NCBI GenBank assembly: GCA_027315105.1
Contig: DAHUYP010000075.1
Span: 1 to 54,347, forward strand
Reading direction: 5' to 3'
Source: Gammaproteobacteria bacterium
Lineage (GTDB): Bacteria; Pseudomonadota; Gammaproteobacteria; Steroidobacterales; Steroidobacteraceae
DNA length: 54,347 nucleotides
Below the pieces are notes generated by a model that worked only from the letters and a program-made list of their open reading frames with translations, did not search any database and was not told where the DNA came from. Position 1 is the stretch's first letter. Every line of letters begins with the position of its first letter. The translations under genes were made by a program, and so were the position numbers. Of this stretch, positions 17,652-26,765 are shown piece after piece.

Positions 17652-18899
17652 CTATTCGTAGCGCAGCGCGTCGGCCGGCGGCGTGCGTGCCGCCCGCAGC
17701 GCCGGGTAGATGGTCGAGGCGAGCGTCAGCAGCAGCGCGACGCCGCTGGTCCAGGCGACGTCGTGCAGGTGCAGGTCCGAGGGGATGTCGGTGATGTAGT
17801 AGACCTGCGAGTCGAAAAACTGGAAATGGAACCACCGCTCGAGCGCCGGCACGATGCGGCCCACGTTGCGCGCCACCAGCACGCCGAGCGCCGCCCCGGC
17901 GGCGACGCCGAGCCAGCCGATCGCCAGCCCCTGGGTCACGAAGGTCTGCATGATGCTGCGCGGCGCGGTGCCGAAGGTGCGCAGGATCGCAATGTCGGTG
18001 CGCTTGTCGTTCACCACCATCACCAGCATCGCGACGATGTTGAATGCCGCGACCGCGACGATCAGCATCAGGATCAGTGCCATCATGGTCTTCTCGATGC
18101 CGATGGCGCGAAAATAGCTGGCGTTGTCCTGCGTCCAGTCGCTGGTGGTGTAGCCGCGGCCCACCGCCGCGCGCACCGCCGGCATGAAGCGCGCGACCTG
18201 CAGCGGATCGGTGAAGCGCAGGCGCAGTCCGCTCGCCCCCAGTGCCTCCGGCGCGAACGCCCTGACGTCGTCGATCTGCGCCAGGACCAGCGTATTGTCG
18301 TGGTCTTCGAGGCCGGCCTGAAACACCCCGCCGACGGTGAACTGGCGCAGGCGCGGCTCGGGCATGCCGCTCGGCGACGCCATCGGCACCAGCAGCGTGA
18401 TGCGGTCGCCGAGCTGCACCCCGAGTTGATCGGCGATGTCGCGGCCCAGGATGACGGCGTCGGCGCCCGGCCGCAGCGCGCCGAGGTCTCCGGCCACCAG
18501 CAGCGGTTGCACGTCGGCGACCTTGCGCTCGAGCTGCGGGTCGATGCCGCGCAGCACCACGGGCAGCATCTCCGGCAGATGCACCGCCAGCGCGGTCAGC
18601 TCGATGTACGGCGACACCCCCACGACCCCAGGCAGCTGCTGCAGGCGCTCGCGCAGGGCGCGCTCGCCGTCGGCCGCCGGCGGCCCGGCATCGACCACGC
18701 GCGCCTGCGCGCTCAGCAGCAGCAGCCGCTCGCGCAGCTCGCCTTCGAAGCCGTTCATGACCGACAGGATCACGATCAGCGCCGCGACCCCCAGGCAGAC
18801 GCCACCCAGCGACACCCAGGTGATCAGGGAGACGAAGAACTTGTGCTGGCGCGAGCGTACGTAACGCAGGCCGATGAAGACTGGCAGCGGCTGAAACAT
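17652..18899 (-). CDS. lolC: Lipoprotein-releasing permease, LolC/LolE family (first copy)
   Basis: A 415-residue permease of the same layout as its neighbour: N-terminus MFQPLPVFIGLRYVRSRQ as in LolC, first membrane helix with [18 protein letters not shown], periplasmic domain, three C-terminal helices, and the ending PADALRYE as in E. coli LolC. The start at 18899 is set by homology; TTTAAT lies 9 nt upstream and no Shine-Dalgarno is seen, so it may be another short-leader gene. The next gene starts 1 nt after its stop codon. Confidence 0.88.
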   Translation of the reverse strand: MFQPLPVFIGLRYVRSRQHKFFVSLITWVSLGGVCLGVAALIVILSVMNGFEGELRERLLLLSAQARVVDAGPPAADGERALRERLQQLPGVVGVSPYIELTALAVHLPEMLPVVLRGIDPQLERKVADVQPLLVAGDLGALRPGADAVILGRDIADQLGVQLGDRITLLVPMASPSGMPEPRLRQFTVGGVFQAGLEDHDNTLVLAQIDDVRAFAPEALGASGLRLRFTDPLQVARFMPAVRAAVGRGYTTSDWTQDNASYFRAIGIEKTMMALILMLIVAVAAFNIVAMLVMVVNDKRTDIAILRTFGTAPRSIMQTFVTQGLAIGWLGVAAGAALGVLVARNVGRIVPALERWFHFQFFDSQVYYITDIPSDLHLHDVAWTSGVALLLTLASTIYPALRAARTPPADALRYE

Positions 18900-19040
18900 G
18901 GGGCCCGCATTAAAGCACAGCGGCTGACAAACTGGACCTGGATCACAGTTTCGGACGCCCGCGCGGCGGCCAATCGGCACTATGTAAGCCCGGTGCTATA
19001 GTCGCTGCTCGAACATGGACTGCAAGCCCACAGGTGCGCT

Positions 19041-19388
19041 ATGAACGGCACGAGCAAGGCGAAGGCACCGGCGGCGACGCCCGCTGTCGCAGCTACCCTG
19101 ACGGTCGGCCTGGCAACCGGCCTGGCGGCGGTCCTCGCCGGCCTGTACGGCGGCGCTGCCGGGGCCGAAACCATCGCCGTCGATGACCACGTCAGCGTGC
19201 TGCCGTCCGACATCCCGCGGCCGGCGCGCGGCATGACGATGGCGATGGTCGAATCGAAATTCGGGGCACCGCAGGAGCGCCATCCGGCGGTCGGCCAGCC
19301 GCCGATCACGCGCTGGGATTACCACGGCTTCAGCGTCTTCTTCGAGAAGGATCTCGTGATCGACGCGGTGGTGACGCCGAACTCCTGA
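19041..19388 (+). CDS. Small periplasmic protein, BamE/SmpA-like fold (uncertain)
   Basis: A 115-residue secreted protein: residues 1-42 are a long signal sequence ending near AGA/ET, with no lipobox. The mature part has the conserved-looking MTMAMVESKFGAPQERHPAVG and ITRWDYHGFSVFFE segments. The pattern M-x3-VE-x-FG-P ... ITRW-Y-F-V-FE resembles small conserved Pseudomonas and Xanthomonas proteins with a BamE/SmpA-like layout; the function is unknown. It is 133 nt upstream of mfd in the same direction. Confidence 0.75.
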   Translation: MNGTSKAKAPAATPAVAATLTVGLATGLAAVLAGLYGGAAGAETIAVDDHVSVLPSDIPRPARGMTMAMVESKFGAPQERHPAVGQPPITRWDYHGFSVFFEKDLVIDAVVTPNS

Positions 19389-19521
19389 GCCGCAAGCCGG
19401 CGATTGCTGCCTCGGGCCGGCGGTGACCGGCGCGCGCGCCGCGCGCCGAGCTTGTATTCGTGGCACAGCAGTTTAAGCTCGCGCGCTTCGTTGCGAAGGC
19501 ACGGCCGCTGCGTTCCCGTTG

Positions 19522-22500
19522 ATGCCCACTCTGCTCAATCCCCCGCTGCCCTCGGTCGCCGAGCCGTCCTGGCGCTGGCGCGGCCTGCACGGCAGCGCGC
19601 GCGCGCTGGCATTGGCCGAGGCGGTGACGGCCGATTCGCGTCCCTGGGTGTTCATCGCCGCCGACACGCGCGAGCTCGAACGGCTGGCCGCGGAGCTGCG
19701 CTTCTTCGGTGGTGCGCAGCTCGAGATCCTGACGCTGCCCGATTGGGAGGTGCTGCCGTACGACGTGTTCTCGCCGCACCCGGATATCGTTTCGGAACGC
19801 CTGCGCACGCTGTCGCGGCTGCCCGAGCTCGCCCGCGGCATCCTGTTGCTGAACGCCGACAGCCTGCTGACGCGCCTGCCGCCGGTCAACTACGTGCAGG
19901 CGCGCAGCTTCGAGCTCGGGACCGGCGCCGCGCTCGCCATCGAGCCGCTGCGCGCGCGGCTGATCCAGGCCGGCTATGCCAGCGTCAGCCAGGTCACGAC
20001 CCCCGGCGAGTTCGCGCTGCGCGGCTCGCTGTTCGATGTCTATCCGATGGGCGCGGATTCGCCGGTGCGGGTGGATCTGCTCGACCAGCACATCGATTCC
20101 ATCCGTCACTTCGATCCGGACTCGCAGCGCTCGCTCGAGCGCATCGAGCAGCTGCGGCTGCTGCCGGCGCGCGAGCTGCCGCTCGACGCCGATGCGGTCC
20201 GGGGATTTCGCCGCCGCTATCGCGAGCGCTTCGAGGGCGACGTCACGCGCATGCCGATCTACCGCGGCATCGGCGAAGGGCTGGCGCCGCCCGGCATCGA
20301 GTTCTATCTGCCGCTGTTCTTCGATTCCACCGCGCAGATTACCGATTACCTGCCGCAATCGGCGGTCATCGCCAGCGACCTGGACTCCGATGCCGCGCTC
20401 GAGCGCGCCTGGGGCAGCGTCAGCGCGCGCTACGAGGACCGCCGGCACGATATCGAGCGTCCGCTGTTGCCGCCGGCCGAGGCGTTCGTGGACCCGCACG
20501 CCACCCGCCTGGCGTTGCAGGCCCATGCCGGCGTCGCGATCGAGCGGCTGCCCGCTCCAGCGTTGCAGATCGCGCAGCCGGTACATGACTTTCAGAGCGC
20601 CGCACCGCCCGAATTCCGGCTCGACGTACGCGCCGCGCAGCCGCTCGCGCCGCTGACCGGGTTTCTGGATGGCTATGCCGGCCGGGTGCTGATCGCGGCC
20701 GATTCGCCCGGGCGGCGCGAAGTCATCGCCGAGATGCTCGGTGCGCACGGCCGCCGCCCGCGCGCACTGACCGGCTGGCAGCAGTTCGCTGCCGGCGACG
20801 CGCGGCTCGGCATCTGCGTCGCCGAGGACATCGCCGGCCTGGGCCTCGCGCAGCCGCCGCTGCTGCTGCTCGGCGAGGCACAGCTGTTCGGCACGCGCGC
20901 GCGCCAGGAGCGGCGGCGGCGCCGCGCGGCGGCGGCCGATCCGGCCGCGATCCTGCGCGACCTGCAGAGCCTGGAGCCCGGCGCACCGGTGGTGCACGAG
21001 ACCTACGGGGTCGGCCGCTTCGTCGGCCTGCAGTTGATGGACATCGGCGGGCAGAGCGGGGAATTCCTGGCGCTCGAGTACCGCGACGGGGATCGCGTCT
21101 ACGTACCGGTACATGCGCTGCACCTGGTCAACCGCTACACCGGCGGGGCGCCCGAGACCGCGCCGCTGCACAAGCTCGGCACCGATCAGTGGGCGCGCGC
21201 GCGGCGGCGCGCGGCCGAGGCGGTGCGCGACGTCGCCGCCGAACTGCTCGACCTGCACGCGCGCCGGGCGGCGCACCAGGCCGCCTCGTTGCAGGTCGGC
21301 GAGCTCGAGTACCAGACCTTCGCCAACGGCTTCCCGTTCGAGGAGACCGCCGACCAGGCCGAGGCGATCCGCCAGGTGCTCGAGGACATGCGGGCCACCC
21401 GCCCGATGGACCGCGTGGTGTGCGGCGACGTCGGCTTCGGCAAGACCGAGGTGGCAATGCGCGCCGCCTTCGTCGCCGTGCAGGCCGGCCACCAGGTCGC
21501 CGTGCTGGTGCCGACGACGCTGCTCGCGCAGCAGCATCTGCAGAGCTTTCGCGACCGCTTCGCCGACTGGCCGGTGCGCATCGAGGCGCTGTCGAGGTTT
21601 CGCTCCGGCGCCGAGGCGACCGCCGTGCTCGCGGGTCTCGAGGCCGGCTCGATCGACATCGTCATCGCGACCCACCGCCTGCTGCACGCCAATGCGCGCT
21701 TCAGGAAACTCGGGTTGGTCATCGTCGACGAGGAGCATCGCTTCGGCGTGCGCGACAAGGAGCGGCTCAAGACGCTGCGCGCCGAAGTACACGTGCTGAC
21801 GCTGACCGCGACGCCGATCCCGCGCACACTCAACATGGCGCTCGGCGGCCTGCGCGAGCTGTCGCTGATCACCACGCCGCCGGCCGCGCGGCTGGCGATC
21901 AAGACCTTCGTCACCGAATGGCACGGCCCGACGCTGCGCGAGGCCGTGCTGCGCGAGCTGCGCCGCGGCGGCCAGGTGTACTTCGTGCACAATGAGGTCC
22001 AGAGCATAGAGAAGATCGCGCGCGAGCTCGCGGCGCTGGTTCCGGAGGCGAACCTGCGTATCGGCCACGGCCAGATGCGCGAGCGCGAGCTCGAGCAGCT
22101 GATGGTCGATTTCTACCACCGCCGCTTCGACCTGCTGGTCTGCACCACCATCATCGAGAGCGGCATCGACGTGCCGAGCGCCAACACCATCCTGATCAAT
22201 CGCGCCGATCGCCTCGGCCTGGCGCAGCTGCATCAGTTGCGCGGCCGCGTCGGCCGTTCTCACCATCGCGCCTACGCCTATCTGATCGTGCCCTCGCGCC
22301 AGGCCCTGACCGGCGATGCCGCCAAGCGCCTGGAGGCGATCGAGTCACTGGAGGATCTGGGGGCCGGATTCGTGCTCGCGACGCACGATCTGGAGATCCG
22401 CGGTGCCGGCGAATTCCTCGGCGAAGCGCAAAGCGGCGAGCTCAGCGAGGTCGGCCTGAGCATGTATCTCGAGATGCTCCAGCACGCCGTGCAGGCCATG

Positions 22501-22983
22501 CGCGAGGGCCGCGAGCCGGCGCGCGAGCGCCCGCTGGCGGCGGTCAGCGAGATCGAGCTGCACGTGCCGGCCCTGCTGCCGCAGGACTACGTGCCGGACG
22601 TGCATCTGCGGCTGGCGCTCTATCAGCGCATCGCCGCCGCCGATGCCGCCGCGCTGCAGGACATGACCGCCGAGCTGGTGGACCGCTTCGGCGCCTTGCC
22701 CGAGCCGGCCGGCCATCTGCTGCGGCTGGCCGGCCTGCGGCTCGACGCGCGCGCCCTCGGGCTGCGGCGGCTGGAGCTCGGGCCTGCCGGCGGCAGCGTG
22801 CAATTCGACCAGCAGAACCGCGTCGAGCCCGCGCGCGTGATCGCAATGGTGCAGCGTCAGCCGCGCGAATTCCGCCTCGAAGGCCCGCTCAAACTGCGCG
22901 TCACGCGCGCGCTGCCGAAGAGCGAGCAGCGCTTCGAGTATGCGCGGCAGCTGCTGCGCCAGCTCGGCGGCGCGGCCCCGTGA
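19522..22983 (+). CDS. mfd: Transcription-repair coupling factor Mfd
   Basis: An 1153-residue Mfd that removes stalled RNA polymerase from DNA lesions and recruits UvrA. Domains in order: UvrB-like N-terminal part (about 1-340, with SPHPDIVSERL), the RNA polymerase-interacting CarD-like domain (about 490-560, PVVHETYGVGRFVGL), a RecG-like translocase with Walker A GDVGFGKTEVA (about 634-644), DEEH Walker B (about 736) and VPSANTILINRADRLGLAQL, and the C-terminal TRCF domain. Length matches E. coli Mfd (1148). The ATG 19522 is chosen over the adjacent in-frame TTG 19519. Confidence 0.97.
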   Translation: MPTLLNPPLPSVAEPSWRWRGLHGSARALALAEAVTADSRPWVFIAADTRELERLAAELRFFGGAQLEILTLPDWEVLPYDVFSPHPDIVSERLRTLSRLPELARGILLLNADSLLTRLPPVNYVQARSFELGTGAALAIEPLRARLIQAGYASVSQVTTPGEFALRGSLFDVYPMGADSPVRVDLLDQHIDSIRHFDPDSQRSLERIEQLRLLPARELPLDADAVRGFRRRYRERFEGDVTRMPIYRGIGEGLAPPGIEFYLPLFFDSTAQITDYLPQSAVIASDLDSDAALERAWGSVSARYEDRRHDIERPLLPPAEAFVDPHATRLALQAHAGVAIERLPAPALQIAQPVHDFQSAAPPEFRLDVRAAQPLAPLTGFLDGYAGRVLIAADSPGRREVIAEMLGAHGRRPRALTGWQQFAAGDARLGICVAEDIAGLGLAQPPLLLLGEAQLFGTRARQERRRRRAAAADPAAILRDLQSLEPGAPVVHETYGVGRFVGLQLMDIGGQSGEFLALEYRDGDRVYVPVHALHLVNRYTGGAPETAPLHKLGTDQWARARRRAAEAVRDVAAELLDLHARRAAHQAASLQVGELEYQTFANGFPFEETADQAEAIRQVLEDMRATRPMDRVVCGDVGFGKTEVAMRAAFVAVQAGHQVAVLVPTTLLAQQHLQSFRDRFADWPVRIEALSRFRSGAEATAVLAGLEAGSIDIVIATHRLLHANARFRKLGLVIVDEEHRFGVRDKERLKTLRAEVHVLTLTATPIPRTLNMALGGLRELSLITTPPAARLAIKTFVTEWHGPTLREAVLRELRRGGQVYFVHNEVQSIEKIARELAALVPEANLRIGHGQMRERELEQLMVDFYHRRFDLLVCTTIIESGIDVPSANTILINRADRLGLAQLHQLRGRVGRSHHRAYAYLIVPSRQALTGDAAKRLEAIESLEDLGAGFVLATHDLEIRGAGEFLGEAQSGELSEVGLSMYLEMLQHAVQAMREGREPARERPLAAVSEIELHVPALLPQDYVPDVHLRLALYQRIAAADAAALQDMTAELVDRFGALPEPAGHLLRLAGLRLDARALGLRRLELGPAGGSVQFDQQNRVEPARVIAMVQRQPREFRLEGPLKLRVTRALPKSEQRFEYARQLLRQLGGAAP

Positions 22984-23062
22984 GCGCGCGCGTCGCGCGC
23001 GGCCGGTGGGCGTCGCCGGCGGCGCCGACAGCGCGATCCGGGGGCCTGCTAGGATACGGTGC

Positions 23063-23704
23063 ATGGAGATGACTGCCGTCCGGATCAGGCGCCTGAGCGC
23101 GCGTCCGATTGCGTCCCTGGCCGCATCGGCGGGTCTGCTCATGGCGGGACTGGCGGCCGCGGCGCCGGCGGCCGCGCCGGCGCCCGGCGCGCAGCAGGCC
23201 GCGCCGCTGTACGGTGTCGAAATGATCGTCTTTCGCGCCGCCAGCATCGGCGCCACCGAGGACTGGAGCGCGGTGCCGGTCGCGCGAGGCTTCGGCAGCA
23301 GCGCCAACCGCGGCGGCCCGACGCCGCTGGTGCTGCGCGTGCTGCCCGCCAGCGATTACCGCCTGGGCGCCGTCGAGAGCGCGCTGCGCACCAGCGGCGC
23401 CTGGCGGCCGATCGCACACGCGGCCTGGATCCAGAGCGCGGCGAACTGGGGCACCCACGTGGGCATCCCGCTGTCGGATCTGGGTATCGACGTGCCGGGC
23501 CTGAGCGGCATGGTCTATCTGGAGCGCGCCCCGATCTATCTGCACCTGGGATTCGACGTCACGCTGGACGCCGGTGCGACCTACACCATCAAGGACATGC
23601 GCAGCGTACGCTACAACGACAGGCAGTACTTCGATCACCCGGCGTTCGGCATCATCGCCGTGGTGACGCCGATCAAGCACACCGACGGCGCCTCGACGCG
23701 CTGA
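23063..23704 (+). CDS. CsiV-like periplasmic protein
   Basis: A 213-residue exported protein with a signal peptide (about 1-34, ending AAAAPAAAP). The segment YGVEMIVFRAA near the mature N-terminus and the C-terminal DMRSVRYNDRQYFDHPAFGIIAVVTPI are typical of the CsiV family, a peptidoglycan-linked periplasmic protein first described in Vibrio and often encoded just after mfd, as here. The assignment rests on those motifs and on synteny. The ATG at 23063 is preceded by AGGA; the same bases form TAGGAT 7 nt upstream. It converges on the DUF2147 gene. Confidence 0.75.
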   Translation: MEMTAVRIRRLSARPIASLAASAGLLMAGLAAAAPAAAPAPGAQQAAPLYGVEMIVFRAASIGATEDWSAVPVARGFGSSANRGGPTPLVLRVLPASDYRLGAVESALRTSGAWRPIAHAAWIQSAANWGTHVGIPLSDLGIDVPGLSGMVYLERAPIYLHLGFDVTLDAGATYTIKDMRSVRYNDRQYFDHPAFGIIAVVTPIKHTDGASTR

Positions 23705-23726
23705 GCGGGCGGCGGCCGTCGCCCGC
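23705..23726. terminator. GC-rich hairpin between convergent genes
   Basis: A 9-bp stem (one G-T pair) with a four-base loop, immediately after the CsiV-like stop codon. There is no T-tract, so intrinsic termination is doubtful; it may act as a bidirectional stop or merely be GC-rich spacer. Confidence 0.3.
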
Positions 23727-23752
23727 CCCCCCGGCGACCCCCGGCGGGGGCG

Positions 23753-24250
23753 TCAGGGCGAGGCTGCGGGTAGATCCATCGACTCGCCCAGATAGCGGGT
23801 CCAGACCTGCGAGCGGCCCAGCAGCGCGAAGCCGATGTAGCCGTGCAGCCTGAGCCGATTGCCGTCGAGCAGCTCCAGGTTGCAGCGATAGGTGCGGCCG
23901 CTGTCGGGGTCGTAGATCGTGCCGCCGGACCAGGTACCATCGCCGTCGTACTTCAGGCCCCGCATGATGACCAGGCCGCGCAGCGTCAGCGAACGCCGCG
24001 ACGCATCGGGGTCCTTGTCGTTGCGCCGGCCCGGATCGTTGCCGCCGACGATCCGGCCCTGGTAGCTGCCGTCCGCCGCGCGGCTGATCTGAATGATGCC
24101 GTCGCGACCCTCGGTGAGCCAGTTGCCGAGCACCTGCGTCGGCCGCTCGTCGACGATCTGCGCCGCGCTCGCGAGCGCGAACCCCAGTGCCAGCAGCCCG
24201 GCGAGCGCCTGCCGGCGCCGCGGGCGCAAGCGCCCGCGCGGCGTCTTCAA
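23753..24250 (-). CDS. DUF2147 exported protein
   Basis: A 165-residue protein with a twin-basic signal peptide (residues about 1-30, RRRQALAGLLALGFALASAA) and one DUF2147 domain: VLGNWLTEGRDGIIQI, YQGRIVGGNDPGR and the closing WTRYLGE. The domain occurs in secreted or periplasmic proteins of unknown function. No ATG is available; TTG 24250 overlaps the preceding stop as TTGA and keeps the whole signal peptide. It ends the long minus-strand gene series. Confidence 0.8.
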   Translation of the reverse strand: MKTPRGRLRPRRRQALAGLLALGFALASAAQIVDERPTQVLGNWLTEGRDGIIQISRAADGSYQGRIVGGNDPGRRNDKDPDASRRSLTLRGLVIMRGLKYDGDGTWSGGTIYDPDSGRTYRCNLELLDGNRLRLHGYIGFALLGRSQVWTRYLGESMDLPAASP

Positions 24251-25179
24251 GCCATGTCCTCGGGTCCCGCGACCGCGACCCGGGCTTCGCGATCCTGTTT
24301 GGCCCGCCCCAGGGCCCGCATGGCCGCTTGCGCCAGCACATCGAACCCGCGCTCGGCGCTCGGCTGCATGTTCGCCGCGCCGACACTGACGGTGACGAAT
24401 TTCTGCCGCGAGGCGCGCGGATGGTGGATGTGCTGGCCGAGCACGCGCTGCGCCACCGAGGCGGCAAATGCCGGCACCATGGCCAGGTCGCCGTTGCGCA
24501 CCAGCGCCACGATGCGGCCGCCCTCCCAGCGCGCGACCACATCGGCACCGCGCTTGAACGAGGCGCCGATCACGCCGGCCACGCGGCGGATGCAGGCGTC
24601 TCCGGCCGCACGGCCGAAGGTATCGTTGTAGACGCCGAGTTCGTCGATGTCGAACGCCAGCAACGTCAGCTGCCGCGCCTCGCGCTGCCCGATCTGCCAA
24701 TCGTGCTGCAACAGTTCCTCGAAATAGGCGCGCGAGCACAGGCCCGAGAGCCGATCCTCGCGCAGCCAGCTCGGCAGGCCCGCGGTGCGCCGCAGACCCA
24801 GGCGCTCGCGCTCGCTGACATCGCGATGAAAGCCGATGAAATGGGTCACCATGCCCTCGTTGCTGCGCACCGGCTGCACCATCAGCTCGTTCCAGAACGG
24901 CGCGCCGTCCTTGCGATAGTTGCGCAGCAGCACCCGGCAGGACTCGCCGCGCTTGATGGCCTCGCGCAGCTGCGTGCGCCCATCCTGCTCGCGGTCCCAG
25001 GACTGCATCCGCCGCAGGTCCTGTCCGAGCAATTCCTCGCCGCTGTAGCCCGACAGCCGCTCGAAGGCGGCATTGGCATAGACCACGGGATGATCGGCGT
25101 CACGGGCCTCGCAGACCACGATGCCCTCGGGCGCCGCATCCAGCACGCCTCGCAGGAACTCGACCGACCACTGGCTCAT
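24247..25179 (-). CDS. LOV/PAS-GGDEF-like protein with both signature sites altered
   Basis: A 310-residue soluble protein. Residues 10-125 are a PAS domain of LOV type (YANAAFERLSGYSGEELLG, NYRKDGAPFWNEL, THFIGFHRDVSER). The LOV motif GxNCRFLQ reads GQDLRRMQ here, with Leu55 in place of the photoactive Cys. Residues 135-300 are a GGDEF fold (FDIDELGVYNDTFGR, then FVTVSVGAA), but GGDEF reads EGGRI (219-223). The inhibitory-site motif RxxD is kept as RGAD (210-213), at the correct distance. It is therefore unlikely to be a diguanylate cyclase or a cysteine-based photoreceptor, and could be a c-di-GMP effector. It lies 36 nt after nagZ and overlaps the DUF2147 gene. Confidence 0.85.
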   Translation of the reverse strand: MSQWSVEFLRGVLDAAPEGIVVCEARDADHPVVYANAAFERLSGYSGEELLGQDLRRMQSWDREQDGRTQLREAIKRGESCRVLLRNYRKDGAPFWNELMVQPVRSNEGMVTHFIGFHRDVSERERLGLRRTAGLPSWLREDRLSGLCSRAYFEELLQHDWQIGQREARQLTLLAFDIDELGVYNDTFGRAAGDACIRRVAGVIGASFKRGADVVARWEGGRIVALVRNGDLAMVPAFAASVAQRVLGQHIHHPRASRQKFVTVSVGAANMQPSAERGFDVLAQAAMRALGRAKQDREARVAVAGPEDMA

Positions 25180-25215
25180 TGTCCTGATCTGCCTCCCGCG
25201 TCAGCGCCTCCGGAG

Positions 25216-26256
25216 TCAAAGCTGCAGATCCGGCGGCGAGGCCGCGCTCCTTTCAAGCCATTCTCGCGCGCTTTGCCAGGCAGCGGAAGCCGCAAGCGTC
25301 TCAAAACGCAACTGTTTGCGGCCCCGCATTCGCACCAGGCGCAGCTGCGAGGCGGGATCGATCGCGACCTTGAGCCGGTCGAGCAGCCGCTCCACGCCCT
25401 GCGGATCGTTGCAGACCGGTACTACGTCACACCCGGCCGCCAGCGCTCGCTCGGCCCGCTGCAGCAGGTCACCCACGGCGGCCGCGCCGGCCATCGTCAG
25501 ATCGTCGGCGAAGACCAGGCCGGCGAACTGCAGTTCCCGGCGCAGCACGGCCTCGATCCAGCGCCGCGAAAAGCTTGCCGGGGCCGGATCGACGGCCGGA
25601 AACAGCACGTGCGCGACCATCACCGCCGGCAGGCCGTTGGCGATCAGCCGGCGATAGGGCAGCAGGTCCTGGTCGATGTCGACCAGCTCGCGCCGGTCAA
25701 CCGGCAGCGCCAGGTGTGAGTCGGCGACCACGGCGCCGTGACCCGGGAAGTGCTTGGCCGTGGCGGCCATGCCGGCATCGCGCATGCCGTGCATGTAGGC
25801 CACGGCCAGCTGCGCCACCGCGGGCGCGCGCGCGTGGAAGGCGCGATCGCCAATGATCTCCGACAGGCCGTAATCGAGGTCCACGCAAGGTGCGAACGAA
25901 AAGTCGAGTCCGCAGGCCAGCAGCTCGGCGGCCATGAGCCAACCGAGCGCACGCGCCATGGCCATGCCCTGCTGCGCATCCGCGTCGAACGCCTGCCCGA
26001 TGCGGCGCAGCGGCGGCAGCGCCGAGAATCCGGGCCGGAAGCGCTGTACCCGCCCGCCCTCGTGATCCACCCCGATCAGCAGCGGCGGGCTGCGCACCGA
26101 TTGAATATCGGCCACCAGCGCCTGCAGCTGCGCCGGCTCGACGTAGTTACGCGTGAACAGGATCACGCTGCCGATCAGCGGGTGCGCCAGCCGCTCGCGC
26201 TCGGCGGCGCTGAGCGCGGTGCCCGCGATATCGACCATCAACGGTCCCAGGCTCAT
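25216..26256 (-). CDS. nagZ: Beta-N-acetylhexosaminidase NagZ
   Basis: A 346-residue glycoside hydrolase family 3 enzyme of the cytoplasm that removes GlcNAc from recycled muropeptides. It shows MVDIAGTALSAAERERLAHP, LIGVDHEGGRVQRFR, the catalytic-loop KHFPGHG followed by DSH, and the nucleophile region VFADDLTM. Length matches the family. The ATG 26256 overlaps the CYTH gene stop as ATGA; the frame is open far upstream only as a shadow of the preceding genes. Confidence 0.95.
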   Translation of the reverse strand: MSLGPLMVDIAGTALSAAERERLAHPLIGSVILFTRNYVEPAQLQALVADIQSVRSPPLLIGVDHEGGRVQRFRPGFSALPPLRRIGQAFDADAQQGMAMARALGWLMAAELLACGLDFSFAPCVDLDYGLSEIIGDRAFHARAPAVAQLAVAYMHGMRDAGMAATAKHFPGHGAVVADSHLALPVDRRELVDIDQDLLPYRRLIANGLPAVMVAHVLFPAVDPAPASFSRRWIEAVLRRELQFAGLVFADDLTMAGAAAVGDLLQRAERALAAGCDVVPVCNDPQGVERLLDRLKVAIDPASQLRLVRMRGRKQLRFETLAASAAWQSAREWLERSAASPPDLQL

Positions 26257-26744
26257 GGCTGCGCCAGCAGGTTCTCGGGCCAGTGCCGGAACGGCTTTTG
26301 CGACAGGCGGAAGTTGTAATAGCGCTCCTCGTGCGTCACCTCGGCGCCGAGCCAGGGCGGCCGCTCGAACGCCTGCTGTTCCGACTCGAGTTCCAGCTCC
26401 GCGACCACGAGGCCGGCGTTCTCGCCCAGAAACTCGTCGATTTCCCACTCGCAGCCCCGGTAGCCGACGATGTGCCGCCACTTCTCGATCAGCGGCCCTT
26501 CGCACAGGCGATCGAGCATCTCGTGCGCGTCCTGTGCCGCGATCGCCGCCTCGTACTCGGCGCGCGCCACGCCGGGCGTCATCGCCTTGACCGACAGCCA
26601 GCCCTGGTCGCCGGCCAGGCGCACGCGCACCGAGGCGCGCGGCGTATTGGCGATGTATCCCTGGCGCAGCAGGGTCTTGCCGTGCGCCTGCGCGCGCCAG
26701 GCGTCCGAGGCCACGAGAAACTTGCGTTCGATCTCGACTGCCAT
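26253..26744 (-). CDS. CYTH-domain phosphatase (inorganic triphosphatase type)
   Basis: A 163-residue single-domain CYTH protein. The defining ExExK motif is at the N-terminus (VEIERKFLV), followed by the basic and acidic strands lining the triphosphate tunnel (RVRLAGDQGWLSVKA, CEWEIDEFLGENAGLVVAELEL). Bacterial stand-alone CYTH proteins typically hydrolyse inorganic triphosphate; substrate is inferred. The start at 26744 places the motif at residues 4-8; an upstream ATG at 26762 would add six residues. It lies 21 nt after rlmD. Confidence 0.9.
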   Translation of the reverse strand: MAVEIERKFLVASDAWRAQAHGKTLLRQGYIANTPRASVRVRLAGDQGWLSVKAMTPGVARAEYEAAIAAQDAHEMLDRLCEGPLIEKWRHIVGYRGCEWEIDEFLGENAGLVVAELELESEQQAFERPPWLGAEVTHEERYYNFRLSQKPFRHWPENLLAQP

Positions 26745-26765
26745 GCCGGCCTCCACTGCCAACGG

